Shown piece after piece: positions 26,514 to 35,113 of a stretch of 64,000 bases of DNA (positions within the stretch are counted from its first letter, which is position 1; the number at the start of each line of letters is the position of its first letter). This DNA is from JAOBAU01 sp034667465 (lineage in GTDB: Bacteria > Acidobacteriota > Thermoanaerobaculia > Gp7-AA8). The stretch covers positions 5,776-69,775 of the forward strand of contig JAXDJV010000031.1 of assembly GCA_034667465.1 (NCBI GenBank), written 5' to 3'. Under the pieces are notes generated by a model. The model did no database searches, was not told where the DNA came from, and was given only the letters and a program-made list of their open reading frames with translations. The position numbers and the translations under genes were made by a program.

Positions 26514-27728
26514 TCACTCGTACCGCAACGCCTCGATCGGATTCAGCGCTGCCGCTTTTCTCGCCGGGTAGTAGCCGAAGAAGATCCCGACGGCGCCTGA
26601 GAATCCGACCGCGCCGAGCATGATCAGCGGCGAGATCACGGTTTCCCATCCGGTGAAATGGCCGACGAGTTTCGCGCCGCCGACGCCGAGCGCGAGACCG
26701 GCCACGCCGCCGAGAATCCCCATCACGATGCTCTCGACAAGGAACTGCGTGAGCACATCCGATCCTCGCGCGCCGATCGCCATCCGGATGCCGATCTCTC
26801 GCGTCCGCTCCGTCACCGAGACGAGCATGATGTTCATGATGCCGATGCCGCCGACGAGCAGCGAGATCGACGCGATCGCGGCGAGCAGCAGCGTCATCAC
26901 GTTCGTCGAGCTCTCCGCGGCCGCGGCGAGATCCGCCTGGTTCTTCACCGTGAAGTCGTCGGCGTCTCCCTGAATCTTGTGCGACTCGCGCAGCAGCGTG
27001 CGGATCTCATCCTGCGCCGCCGGAATGTCCTGCTCGTTCGCCGTGCCGGCGAGAATCTGCGGGATGAACGTCCGTCCCGACAGCGTCTGTGTCGCGGTCG
27101 TATACGGGATCAGCACGACGTCATCCGAATCACTGCCGGACGCAGTCTGACCCTTGATCGACAGCACGCCGACGACTTTGAAAATGGCGCTGCGGATCTG
27201 GATGTCGCTGCCGACCGGGTCCTGACCCGGAAAGAGATTCTGCGCGGCCGTGTTGCCGAGCACCGCGACCTTGCGGCTGCTGCGCACGTCGTCGGCGCCG
27301 AAGAAATCGCCCGACGTCGTTTGCCAGTCGCGAATGATCGAGTAGTCGGTATCGACGCCGTTGATGGTCGTCCGCCAGTTGCCGGCCGGACCGATCACCG
27401 CCGTGCGCGACACGATCACCGGCGAGACCGCGGTGACGAACTGCGATTCGCCGCGAATCTTGTCGACGTCTTTGACGCTGAGATTCGGAAACGCCTGCGC
27501 TCCCTGACTCACACCCGCTGCCTGCGCGGCGCCCGGCGTGATGACGATCATGTTCGTGCCGAGGTTGTTGATCTGTTGCCGGATGCGCGAGCGCGCACCG
27601 TAGCCGACGGCGACCATGACGATCACCGCCGCCACACCGATGATGATGCCGAGCATCGTCAGCGTCGCGCGCATCTTGTTCTTGCGGATGGCCTGCGTGG
27701 CCAGCTTGATCAGCGTTTGCGTTTTCAT
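26514..27728 (-). CDS. MacB-type ABC transporter permease
   Basis: 404 residues. One N-terminal membrane segment (about 20-42) is followed by a large periplasmic domain (about 45-285) and three C-terminal segments (about 285-400), the FtsX/MacB permease layout. The MacB core motifs NLGTNMIVITPG and MLVSVTERTREIGIRMAIGAR are present. MacB-type permeases do not transport across the inner membrane; they couple cytoplasmic ATP hydrolysis to periplasmic conformational change and pass substrates to a TolC-like exit duct. The start overlaps the ATPase stop (ATGA). No TolC homologue is encoded in this window. GAGGAGG precedes the start. Confidence 0.92.
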   Translation of the reverse strand: MKTQTLIKLATQAIRKNKMRATLTMLGIIIGVAAVIVMVAVGYGARSRIRQQINNLGTNMIVITPGAAQAAGVSQGAQAFPNLSVKDVDKIRGESQFVTAVSPVIVSRTAVIGPAGNWRTTINGVDTDYSIIRDWQTTSGDFFGADDVRSSRKVAVLGNTAAQNLFPGQDPVGSDIQIRSAIFKVVGVLSIKGQTASGSDSDDVVLIPYTTATQTLSGRTFIPQILAGTANEQDIPAAQDEIRTLLRESHKIQGDADDFTVKNQADLAAAAESSTNVMTLLLAAIASISLLVGGIGIMNIMLVSVTERTREIGIRMAIGARGSDVLTQFLVESIVMGILGGVAGLALGVGGAKLVGHFTGWETVISPLIMLGAVGFSGAVGIFFGYYPARKAAALNPIEALRYE

Positions 27729-28468
27729 GCGACCTCCTCGACGTCGAACTGCTCGACGTCGGCCGCGGCGTTGCGGCGATTCTTCACCGCTTCGTCGCGG
27801 CGAATGCGGCCGTCGCGAACTTCGACGATCCGCTTTGCGTAGATGGCGACGTCGGGCTCGTGCGTGACGAGCACGATGGTGATGCCCTGTTCGTTGAGCG
27901 CCTGAAAAAGCGCCATCACTTCGATCGATGTGTGCGTGTCGAGGTTGCCGGTCGGCTCGTCCGCGAGGATCAGCGCCGGCTCGGTCACCAGGGCGCGAGC
28001 GATGGCGACGCGCTGCTGCTGTCCGCCCGACAATTCGCTCGGCTGATGATCGAGACGATCGCCGAGGCCGACGCGTTCGAGCGCTGCCGCGGCGAGCGCT
28101 CGCGTGTCGCGTTTGCGATCGCGCCGGTCGTACAGCATCGGCAGCTCGACGTTCTCGATCGCACTCGTACGCGGCAGAAGATTGAAGCCCTGAAAGACGA
28201 AGCCGATCTTCTGATTGCGGATCGCCGCGAGCGCGTTCTTGTCGAGACCGTTCACGTGCACGTCATCGAGCTGGTACGTTCCGCTGGTCGGCGCGTCGAG
28301 GCAGCCGAGGATGTTCATCAGCGTCGACTTGCCGGAGCCGGACGTTCCCATGATCGCGACGAACTCGCCCTGCGCGACGGTGAGATCGATGCCGCGCAGC
28401 GCGTGTACTTCGTTCGTGCCGCTCGCGTACGTTTTGACCAGTTGCTCGGTCTGAATGACGTTCGCCAT
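27725..28468 (-). CDS. MacB/LolD-type ABC transporter ATP-binding protein
   Basis: 247 residues. Walker A GTSGSGKST (around 43), Q-loop FVFQGFNLLPR, signature LSGGQQQRVAIARAL, Walker B LILADEPTGNLD and the switch His in LVTHEPD are all present. TYQLDDVHVNG and NPRTSAIENVELPM-like spacing match the LolD/MacB ATPase group. It forms the cytoplasmic dimer under the permease encoded by the next gene. The ATG shares a base with the stop of the adaptor gene (TAATG) and has GAGGAGG upstream. A C-terminal extension of about 25 residues, rich in Arg and Glu, is specific to this copy. Confidence 0.94.
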   Translation of the reverse strand: MANVIQTEQLVKTYASGTNEVHALRGIDLTVAQGEFVAIMGTSGSGKSTLMNILGCLDAPTSGTYQLDDVHVNGLDKNALAAIRNQKIGFVFQGFNLLPRTSAIENVELPMLYDRRDRKRDTRALAAAALERVGLGDRLDHQPSELSGGQQQRVAIARALVTEPALILADEPTGNLDTHTSIEVMALFQALNEQGITIVLVTHEPDVAIYAKRIVEVRDGRIRRDEAVKNRRNAAADVEQFDVEEVA

Positions 28469-29727
28469 TAGAAACCTCCTCGTGCACCGCCGCCGCGCTG
28501 TCCGCCGCCCTGCTGCTGGCTTGACTGGAACGGCGTGGTGGCCGGTGCCGCCGCGGTCTGCGATGTCGCGCTCAGAGTTCCGGCGACGACTTTCATCCCT
28601 TCCGTGATTCCGGTGCCGCTGATCTCGGTCGTGGTGCCGTCGGTGATTCCGATCTGCACGCGGAGCGGCTGCAGCTTGCCGTTCGCATCGACGACGTAAA
28701 GCGTTCCGCCGCGCGTGCCGGTACCGCGAGTGCGCTGCGCGTTCGCAGAACGTGCGGTGGTGGTGGTGGTTGTCGCCGGCTTCGTGGCAGTTTTCGTCGC
28801 GGTGGTCGCCGCGGCCGGTTTGAAGCGGAGCGCCGCGTTCGGAACATTGAGCACGTTCTCCGCCGACTTCGTCAGGAAGTTGACGCGCGCCGTCATGCCC
28901 GGCAGCAGTTTGCCGCGCGGATTTTCAACAGCGATGACGACCGTGTAATTGACGACGTTGTCCTGCGTCGTCGACTGCAGGCGCACCTGTTTCACCGTGC
29001 CGTTGAACGTCTGGCCCGCCAGCGCCTGTACGGTGAACTCGGCGGTCTGTCCCTGCTTGATCTGCGCGATGTCGCTCTCGCCAACCTGCGCGAGGATTTC
29101 CATCTGCGACAAATCGTTCGCAATCAGAAAGAGCTGCGGCGCCGAAAGGCTGGCGGCGACCGTCTGTCCCTGCTGAACGTTGCGCTCGATGACGACGCCG
29201 TCGATCGGCGCGTAGATATTCGTGTACGAAAGATTCTGCTTGGCGCGATCGAGTGCAACGCGCGCCGATTTCACACCGGCCTGGCCGACTTCTGCAGTCG
29301 CCTGAGTCTGTTCATAAGCGCTGCGTGCGACGAGTCCCGCATTCAGCAACTCGCGATTGCGCGAGTAATCACGCGACGCCTGCAGCGCCTGCGCCTGCGA
29401 CTTCTCGACATTCGCCTGCGCGTCGGTGACCGCCTGCAATGCAAGCGTCGGATCGATGCGCGCGAGAAGCTGTCCTTTCTTCACGCGATCGTTGAAGTCG
29501 ACGAGCAACTCGGAAACCTGTCCCGACACCTGCGTGCCGACGCTGACCGTCGTCACCGCGTTCAGCGTTCCGGTCGACGAGACCGTCGCTTTGATGTCGC
29601 CGCGCGAGACGTTGACGAAGCGCCAGGTCTCCGGCTCTTTCGCGAACGCAACCTGGCGAACCAGGATGGCGATGATGGCGACGAGCGCGATGACGCCAAG
29701 AGTGATGATCGATTTCCTGCGGTTCAT
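28468..29727 (-). CDS. MacA-type periplasmic adaptor (membrane fusion protein)
   Basis: 419 residues. An N-terminal membrane anchor (about 7-27) is followed by a biotinyl-lipoyl half-motif GTLNAVTTVSVGTQVSG, a long coiled-coil hairpin (about 85-165), the second lipoyl half IYAPIDGVVIERNVQQG, a beta-barrel (VGESDIAQIKQGQ) and a membrane-proximal domain. The C terminus is a Gly/Gln/Arg-rich tail and there is an Ala/Thr-rich linker (about 305-335). The adaptor links the permease to a TolC-family channel. The start has GGAGGAAG upstream. A LytTR-type candidate operator lies about 90 nt upstream. Confidence 0.92.
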   Translation of the reverse strand: MNRRKSIITLGVIALVAIIAILVRQVAFAKEPETWRFVNVSRGDIKATVSSTGTLNAVTTVSVGTQVSGQVSELLVDFNDRVKKGQLLARIDPTLALQAVTDAQANVEKSQAQALQASRDYSRNRELLNAGLVARSAYEQTQATAEVGQAGVKSARVALDRAKQNLSYTNIYAPIDGVVIERNVQQGQTVAASLSAPQLFLIANDLSQMEILAQVGESDIAQIKQGQTAEFTVQALAGQTFNGTVKQVRLQSTTQDNVVNYTVVIAVENPRGKLLPGMTARVNFLTKSAENVLNVPNAALRFKPAAATTATKTATKPATTTTTTARSANAQRTRGTGTRGGTLYVVDANGKLQPLRVQIGITDGTTTEISGTGITEGMKVVAGTLSATSQTAAAPATTPFQSSQQQGGGQRGGGARGGF

Positions 29728-29814
29728 GATTCTTCCTCCGTGCAGCTGTTGGATGCCTCACGTAACGGCGCACGCCGGGAGGAACTTTCGTAATTTCAAC
29801 GACTTGCACGCAGG

Positions 29815-29830
29815 TGTCACGAACGGCACG
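29815..29830. promoter_or_regulatory. candidate LytTR (AlgR-like) operator upstream of the MacA-type adaptor gene
   Basis: TGTCACGAACGGCACG matches the motif at 30484-30499 at 14 of 16 positions. On the minus strand it contains CCGTTCGTG, one base from the AlgR core CCGTTCGTC. Position is about 90 nt upstream of the adaptor start. Function is inferred from the adjacent LytTR regulator gene. Confidence 0.5.
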
Positions 29831-29846
29831 TCCACGTCATGAAACG

Positions 29847-29875
29847 AAAAAAGGAGGCATCTCTGCCTCCTTTTT
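29847..29875. terminator. Rho-independent terminator after the spy-like gene
   Basis: GGAGGCA (29853-29859) and TGCCTCC (29864-29870) form a stem with a four-base loop, flanked by six A and five T. It can work in both directions, lies 22 nt past the spy-like stop codon on the minus strand, and separates that gene from the exporter operon. Confidence 0.88.
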
Positions 29876-29897
29876 CCGTACTGCTGTGACCGCTCGA

Positions 29898-30350
29898 TCA
29901 CTGCTGTTCGCGCTTCTGATGACGCGCGGCGCGATCGGCTTTCAGCTGCTGCCATTTCGCGTTCTGGTCCGGTGTGAGCACCGACGCGATGCTGGCTTCC
30001 TCGGTGGCGCGGATCTGCTTCATCTGCGCGCGATTTGCTTCCATCGCCGGCTTCAGCTGTTCCATCGTGGCGGTGTCGTTGGCCTTCTTCGCGGTGAAGA
30101 ACTGCTTCATTGTGGCGCGTGACTGCTCGAAGAACGCGGCGTTCTGTTCGTGCGACGCCTGTTTGAGCGACTTGATCTGCGCCTTCTGAGCGTCGGTGAG
30201 GTTGAGCTCCTGCGCGAGCTTCGCGCCGAATCCGCCGCGTTTTCCGTGGCGTCCCCATCCGTTACCGCCTTCGTGACCTTCTCCGGCTGCCGCGAACGCC
30301 AGCGAGGCGCCCAACAGCGTGACTGCGACTGCGCTTGCAAACTTCTTCAT
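29898..30350 (-). CDS. Spy/CpxP-like periplasmic LTxxQ protein
   Basis: 150 residues. Signal peptide 1-20 (ending AFA). The mature region has a Gly/His-rich start (GEGHEGGNGWGRHGKRGG), then two LTxxQ-type motifs LNLTDAQKAQI (about 50) and LTPDQNAKW (about 128) embedded in long helices. This is the Spy/CpxP family, ATP-independent periplasmic chaperones or envelope stress modulators; the His-rich start may bind metal. AGGAGA precedes the ATG. It is divergent from the LytS-type kinase gene, with a candidate LytTR operator in between, and upstream of the exporter operon, so it is probably part of the same envelope-stress response. Confidence 0.85.
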   Translation of the reverse strand: MKKFASAVAVTLLGASLAFAAAGEGHEGGNGWGRHGKRGGFGAKLAQELNLTDAQKAQIKSLKQASHEQNAAFFEQSRATMKQFFTAKKANDTATMEQLKPAMEANRAQMKQIRATEEASIASVLTPDQNAKWQQLKADRAARHQKREQQ

Positions 30351-30483
30351 GGCTGGTCTCCTGTTGTGACTGGCGTTTGGTTGTCGGTTAGTCGTCCGTC
30401 GTTTGTTTTTGATGTTGCCAGTCGCGGTGATAGACAGTTCGGCGGGCGTGCTTGTTTCGCCGAAAACATGAACCGCACTCCCG

Positions 30484-30499
30484 TGTCACGAATCGCACG
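30484..30499. promoter_or_regulatory. candidate LytTR operator between the spy-like and kinase genes
   Basis: TGTCACGAATCGCACG, near-identical to the site at 29815-29830. Here it also shows a direct repeat CACGAA at 30487 and 30496 (9-bp period). It lies 134 nt upstream of the spy-like start and about 50 nt before the favoured kinase start at 30534. Confidence 0.5.
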
Positions 30500-30533
30500 A
30501 AACGGCGCCGATGCGGACGTAAGCTTGCAATCG

Positions 30534-31592
30534 ATGGAGAGCGTGAATCACTCATTGAAGCGGCGTGAGCTCGCCATCATCTTCGCGTTCTGGACGCTGC
30601 TCGCCGTCCTCTCGTCGGCGAACTGGCTGCTCGATCCGCGCGGTCCGAGCTTCCGTCCGGTCGATCCGGGCGGCCCGGTAATCATGGCGTTCATCGAGTC
30701 GTGGACGTGGGCCGCGCTGACGCCGCTGATCTTCCGGCTTTCGAGCCGCTTCAGTCTGAAGAGCGCGCCGCTGCTGATCGTCGTCGGCATCGTCATCTCA
30801 GTCGCCGTCTTCCTGCTCCTCGGCTTCGCGCGTCATGAAATCTTCGAACTGCATCGCCGTCCTTATCGCGGACTGAGCGAGATCACGCGAATGCGCTTCG
30901 TGCCGCAGCTGCTCTTCTACTTCGCGATCCTCGCCGCCGGTTTCGCGCGCGAATACTTTCTGCGCGATCAGGAGCGTCAGGCGCATGCGACGCAGCTTCA
31001 GGCGCAGCTCGCCGAGGCGCGGCTGAACGCGCTGAGGATGCAGTTGAATCCGCACTTTCTGTTCAACACGCTGAATGCGATCTCGGCGCTCGTCGATCGC
31101 GACGCCGCCGGCGTGCGGCGAATGATCGCGCGATTGAGCGAGCTGTTGCGGACGACGACCGACAGCCGCGCGACGGATGAGGTTCCGCTGCGGCAGGAGT
31201 TGCAATTGCTCGATCGCTACATCGAGATCATGGAGATCCGTTTTCAGGGACGCTTACGCGTCGAGCGCGACGTCGAAACTTCCACCCTCGGCGCGCTCGT
31301 GCCGAATCTGATTCTGCAGCCGATCGTCGAGAACGCGCTCGAGCATGGCGCGAGTCGCGCGGTCGGCGAAGGAGTCGTGCACATCACCGCGCGACGCGAC
31401 GGCGACCAGCTGAAAATCCAAGTGCGCGACAACGGGCCGGGAGTCGGCGTGAACAGGGAAGGAGTCGGACTCGGCAACACGCGTGCGCGGCTCGCGCAAC
31501 TTTACGGAGATGCTGCAAGCGTTACGCTGATCACCGGACCGGACGGCGGCGCGCTCGCGGAGATCGTCGTGCCGTTCCACACGAATGGCTGA
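30534..31592 (+). CDS. LytS-type sensor histidine kinase
   Basis: 352 residues from the ATG at 30534. An earlier ATG at 30468 would place the candidate operator inside the gene; neither start has a clear Shine-Dalgarno sequence. Four membrane segments (about 12-30, 48-68, 78-98, 122-140) are followed by a short coiled coil and the His_kinase domain with RMQLNPHFLFNTLNAI (phospho-His174), then HATPase with QPIVENALEHG and RDNGPGVG. This is the LytS/YehU group, whose partners are LytTR regulators, and the next gene is one. Start and stop overlap by 8 nt. The signal sensed is unknown; the location beside an exporter and a Spy-like chaperone suggests envelope or antimicrobial stress. Confidence 0.88.
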   Translation: MESVNHSLKRRELAIIFAFWTLLAVLSSANWLLDPRGPSFRPVDPGGPVIMAFIESWTWAALTPLIFRLSSRFSLKSAPLLIVVGIVISVAVFLLLGFARHEIFELHRRPYRGLSEITRMRFVPQLLFYFAILAAGFAREYFLRDQERQAHATQLQAQLAEARLNALRMQLNPHFLFNTLNAISALVDRDAAGVRRMIARLSELLRTTTDSRATDEVPLRQELQLLDRYIEIMEIRFQGRLRVERDVETSTLGALVPNLILQPIVENALEHGASRAVGEGVVHITARRDGDQLKIQVRDNGPGVGVNREGVGLGNTRARLAQLYGDAASVTLITGPDGGALAEIVVPFHTNG

Positions 31593-32379
31593 ACATGTAC
31601 GAGTCGTAATCGTCGATGACGAGCCGCTGGCGCGCCAGCACATCGCCGATCGTCTCGCGCACGAAGAGCAGGTCGAGGTCGTCGGCGAAGCCGATAACGG
31701 ACTCGATGCCGTCGAAGTCATTCGCAGGCTGCGACCCGACATCGTCTTCCTCGACGTGCAGATGCCCGGGCTCGACGGCATCGACGTCGTCGACACGATC
31801 GGCGCGGACGAAATGCCGGCGACGATTTTCACGACGGCGTTCGATCAGTACGCGCTGAAAGCGTTCGATCGCGCGGCGGTCGACTATCTGCTGAAGCCGT
31901 TCGATGACGAGCGCTTCTCCCAGGCGTTCCGCCGCGCAAGAAAAACGCTCGAACTGAAGGAAGTCGATCGAATGGCGCGCCGCCTGCGATCGCTGTTGCA
32001 GGAAGAGGAAGGGGAGCGGCCGGCACCGTCTCCCACAACGCAATATCTCGATCGCATTCCGGTCGAGAGCCGCGGAGAGGTGCGCGTGGTGCCGGTCGCA
32101 AAGATCGACTACATCACCGCCAGCGGACCGTACGCCGAGCTGCACGTCGGCGATCAGGCATATGCGGTGCGCGAACGAATGCAGACGCTGGAAGAACGGC
32201 TCGACCCGAACGTCTTCCTGCGCGTGCATCGCTCAGTGCTCGTAAGACTCGATCGCATCGACGCAATGCTGCGCAGTCCCGGCGGGGATTACGGCGTTCG
32301 GTTGAAGGATGGGACGAAACTGAGCGTGAGTCGCGCGAGGCGGGAGGAGCTGGAGCGGCGGTTGGGGGTGACGTCGTAG
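31585..32379 (+). CDS. LytTR-family response regulator
   Basis: 264 residues. Receiver domain (1-120): acidic pair D11/D12, phospho-acceptor D57 in IVFLDVQMPG, K104 in YLLKPF. A charged linker (about 125-155) leads to the LytTR DNA-binding domain (about 157-262) with RIPVESRGEVRVVPVAKIDYI, the ...YAELHVG.. core and FLRVHRSVLVRLDRI. LytTR proteins bind pairs of short sites by beta-strands rather than a helix-turn-helix. Overlaps the kinase gene by 8 nt. Two near-identical candidate sites occur nearby (29815 and 30484). Confidence 0.93.
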   Translation: MAEHVRVVIVDDEPLARQHIADRLAHEEQVEVVGEADNGLDAVEVIRRLRPDIVFLDVQMPGLDGIDVVDTIGADEMPATIFTTAFDQYALKAFDRAAVDYLLKPFDDERFSQAFRRARKTLELKEVDRMARRLRSLLQEEEGERPAPSPTTQYLDRIPVESRGEVRVVPVAKIDYITASGPYAELHVGDQAYAVRERMQTLEERLDPNVFLRVHRSVLVRLDRIDAMLRSPGGDYGVRLKDGTKLSVSRARREELERRLGVTS

Positions 32380-32495
32380 GCGCGATTGACTCTTTCTTAC
32401 TCACCGCGCCATTGCCGAGCGATGTGCGAGTCACTCTGTGCGTGGCTTCGCCTCGGGGCGCGCGGCGTCGGCGTAATCGCGACGTGAGAAGGTCG

Positions 32496-32978
32496 TCACA
32501 CCTCCTCGATCTCGGCGAGCATCTCGATCTCGACGCACGCGCCGAACGGAAGCTGCGCGGCGCACATCGCGGTCCGCGCGTGCATCCCCCGTTCACCGAA
32601 GAGCTGTACGAACACTTCCGACGCACCGTTCGCGATGACGTGCGGCTCCTGAAAGTCGGCGGTGCCGTTGACCAGCACGAGCAGCCGCACGATCTGTTTC
32701 ACGCGGCTCAGATCTCCGGCGGCCGCGCGGAGCGTCGCGAGGAGCTCGATCGCCACGCCGCGCGCCGCCTCCTGTCCTTCCCGAACCGTGAGCTCCCGTC
32801 CGAGTTTGCCGCACCACACCTCGCCGTCTTTTTTGGCGAGGCGGCCGGAGATCGACACGACATTGCCGGTGCGCACGTATGGCGCAAAGATCGGCGTGTA
32901 GCCGGTGACGATCGCAGGCAGTACGTCCGGCAGCACGATGTTCAACGCGGACAGCCGTTCGTCGATGCTCGCCATCAT
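32496..32978 (-). CDS. RidA/YjgF family protein
   Basis: 160 residues. Typical RidA features: LPAIVTGYTPIFAPYVRTGNVVSISGRLAKKDGEVW at the N terminus, the EAARGVAIELLATLRAAAGDLSRVKQIVRLLVLVNG core, and a C terminal RTAMCAAQLPFGACVEIEMLA with the conserved Arg. RidA hydrolyses reactive enamine/imine intermediates released by PLP enzymes. The gene is translationally coupled (overlapping ATGATG) to a class V aminotransferase gene, the classic source of such intermediates. Two ATGs (32978, 32975) could be the start. Confidence 0.88.
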   Translation of the reverse strand: MMASIDERLSALNIVLPDVLPAIVTGYTPIFAPYVRTGNVVSISGRLAKKDGEVWCGKLGRELTVREGQEAARGVAIELLATLRAAAGDLSRVKQIVRLLVLVNGTADFQEPHVIANGASEVFVQLFGERGMHARTAMCAAQLPFGACVEIEMLAEIEEV

Positions 32979-34129
32979 GCGACGCTCCGGTGAAGCTCAT
33001 CGACGAGCATCCCGATCTGCTCGACCGAATTGAACAGGTGCGGCGCGACGCGAATCTTTCCCTGCCGCAGGCTGGCGATGAAATTCGCCGCACGCAACCT
33101 GTGATAGAGCGCCGCGGTGGCATCGGGCGAACCGGCAGTGAACGAACCGAACGCGCCGCGCTGGTCATGGTCGAGCGGACTGGCAGGTGCGCAATGCGGC
33201 GGCAGCCGGTTGAACAATGTGTCGATGAGGTCGAGACCGTGGCGCAGCACCTTCTCCGGACCGATCCGCACAACCAGATCGACCGACGCGCGGAACGCGG
33301 CCAGGTTGAGATTCAGCTGCATCGCTGATTCCGCGGCGTCCCAGCGTCTGGCGTCGCGAGTAGGGATCGGACCGTCGAACCGCAGCGACCTGAAATCGCT
33401 GATGTCCTGCGCCGTCCAGTAGAACGGTCCCGGCAGCAGTTCGTCGAGCCGTGCGTCCTTCACCCACAGGAAGCCGGTGCCGTACGGACCGAGCAGCCAC
33501 TTGTAGCCGGCGGACACCAATACGTCGGCGCCCAGCTCGCCCACGTCGATCGGAACCGCGCCGCACGACTGACTGGCATCGAGGACGAGCCACGCTCCCG
33601 ATGCACGGCATGCCGCGGCGATGCGCGCCGCGTCCACGAGCGCACCGGTATCGAAGCGCGCGTGACTCAGCGACACGACCCGCGTCCGGGTGGTGATTGC
33701 GCCGATGACGTCGTCCGCAGCGATCACGCCGTCGCGCGGCGCGACGACCGTCAATTGCGCGCCGGCGCGCTCTTCCATCGGCTTCCACACCGCGTGATGC
33801 AGCGGGAAGTCGCCGCCGCCGATGACGATTCCGTCGCCGCGGCGCCAGTCGATGTGATGCGCGATCGCCTGCAGCCCGGTGCTCGCGCCGGTCGTCAGCG
33901 CCACTTCGTGCGCGCTGCCGCCGATCAACATTGCGATCGAGGAGCGCAACGCGTTCGGCACATCGAAGAAATTCGCGTCGTCGACATGGTGCGGACGCCT
34001 GTTCGCCTCGATCGCGGATTCGGCTGCAGCCGCGGCCACGCGCGGCATCACCGCGTGAGCGGCGGTGTCGAAGTACACCGCGTCGTCGATCGGAGACCAT
34101 TCAGAGGACCATTCGTTTCGTTCGTTCAT
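32975..34129 (-). CDS. class V aminotransferase (PLP-dependent, cysteine desulphurase-like fold)
   Basis: 384 residues. Visible PLP motifs: TTGASTGLQAIAHHI (phosphate site), SHARFDTGALVD, WLVLDASQSCGAVPID with the ring-stacking/Asp, and SAGYKWLLGPYGTGFLW with the Schiff-base Lys (around 220). The overall pattern belongs to the isopenicillin N epimerase/CsdA-like subgroup of class V enzymes; no conserved active-site Cys loop of true desulphurases is apparent. It is divergent from the LysR gene across 80 nt and coupled to RidA, so both probably serve one amino-acid pathway under LysR control. The substrate is unknown. Confidence 0.85.
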   Translation of the reverse strand: MNERNEWSSEWSPIDDAVYFDTAAHAVMPRVAAAAAESAIEANRRPHHVDDANFFDVPNALRSSIAMLIGGSAHEVALTTGASTGLQAIAHHIDWRRGDGIVIGGGDFPLHHAVWKPMEERAGAQLTVVAPRDGVIAADDVIGAITTRTRVVSLSHARFDTGALVDAARIAAACRASGAWLVLDASQSCGAVPIDVGELGADVLVSAGYKWLLGPYGTGFLWVKDARLDELLPGPFYWTAQDISDFRSLRFDGPIPTRDARRWDAAESAMQLNLNLAAFRASVDLVVRIGPEKVLRHGLDLIDTLFNRLPPHCAPASPLDHDQRGAFGSFTAGSPDATAALYHRLRAANFIASLRQGKIRVAPHLFNSVEQIGMLVDELHRSVA

Positions 34130-34163
34130 AGTGAGAGAGATTCTCGCGTCGCGGCCGGCGAGC

Positions 34164-34193
34164 TGTCCAATAGATCATTCGCATCGCTATAAT
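34164..34193 (+). promoter_or_regulatory. candidate promoter of the LysR gene
   Basis: A perfect TATAAT at 34188-34193 lies 16 nt upstream of the LysR start; the best -35 (TGTCCA, 34164-34169) matches only 3 of 6, as is common for autoregulated LysR genes. The 80-nt divergent gap also has to hold the aminotransferase promoter. Confidence 0.45.
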
Positions 34194-34209
34194 CTCGATT
34201 TCAGATCGT

Positions 34210-35103
34210 ATGGAAATGCGTCAGCTGCAGATGTTCGTCACGCTCGCCGAGGAGCTGAACTTCACGCGTACGGCGGAGCGGCTCAATACCGTGCAGTCGA
34301 ACGTCACATCGCATGTGCGCCACCTCGAAGAGGAGCTCGGCGTGCGGCTGTTCGACCGCTACCCGCGACGCCTCGTGGTGACGGACGCCGGGACGCAGTT
34401 TCTCCCGTATGCGCAGCGGGTCCTGGCGACGGTGGAAGAGGCACGGCGAACGATACGATTCGGCGACGAACCTGCCGGCCCGCTTCGCATCGGCGCGCCG
34501 GAGAGCATCGTCACGTACCGCCTGCCGCCGGCGCTGCGGCGTTTTCGCCAGCGGCACCCGCACGTCATGTTGATGCTGCGCCCGTATGTCGACTGGCCGC
34601 TCGCCGAGCCGCTGCAGAACGGCGAGTTCGATCTCGCCATTCGCATCGCCGATGCGGTCGGCGAGAAGACGCTCGGCTCGCGCCGCATCGGCGCGGAGCG
34701 CATCCTGCTCGTTGCGGCCCCGAAGCACCCGCTGTTTCAACGCGCCGCGGTCCGGCCGAGAGACCTCTCCGGACAACACCTTCTGCTGACCGAGGAGGGT
34801 TGCGCATATCGAAAGAAATTCGAGCGCATTCTCAATGCGCGCGGCGTCCGGCCGCAGGGCGTGGGCGAGTTCGCCAGCGTCGAGGCCATCAAGCAATGCG
34901 CGATCCTCGGTATGGGCATCGCGCTCCTTCCGGAGGTCGCCGTCGCGCGGGAGATTCGCAGCGGAGCGCTGTGCGTCCTTCCGTGGCGCGGTCCCGACGT
35001 CAGCATGTCGACGCACGTCGTCTGGCACAAGGACCGTTCGATGACGCCCGCCATGCGTGGCTTTCTCGACGCGCTCGACGACACGCTGGCGACACGACGC
35101 TGA
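34210..35103 (+). CDS. LysR-family transcriptional regulator
   Basis: 297 residues, the usual LTTR length. N-terminal winged helix-turn-helix: MEMRQLQMFVTLAEELNFTRTAERLNTVQSNVTSHVRHLEEELGVRLF, with the recognition helix around 30-48. The co-inducer domain (about 90-290) contains LRIGAPESI and GVGEFASVEAIKQCAILGMGIALLP. Divergent from the aminotransferase-RidA pair, the normal arrangement for a LysR regulator and its target. Effector not predictable. Confidence 0.93.
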   Translation: MEMRQLQMFVTLAEELNFTRTAERLNTVQSNVTSHVRHLEEELGVRLFDRYPRRLVVTDAGTQFLPYAQRVLATVEEARRTIRFGDEPAGPLRIGAPESIVTYRLPPALRRFRQRHPHVMLMLRPYVDWPLAEPLQNGEFDLAIRIADAVGEKTLGSRRIGAERILLVAAPKHPLFQRAAVRPRDLSGQHLLLTEEGCAYRKKFERILNARGVRPQGVGEFASVEAIKQCAILGMGIALLPEVAVAREIRSGALCVLPWRGPDVSMSTHVVWHKDRSMTPAMRGFLDALDDTLATRR

Positions 35104-35113
35104 GCGTGTGGCG

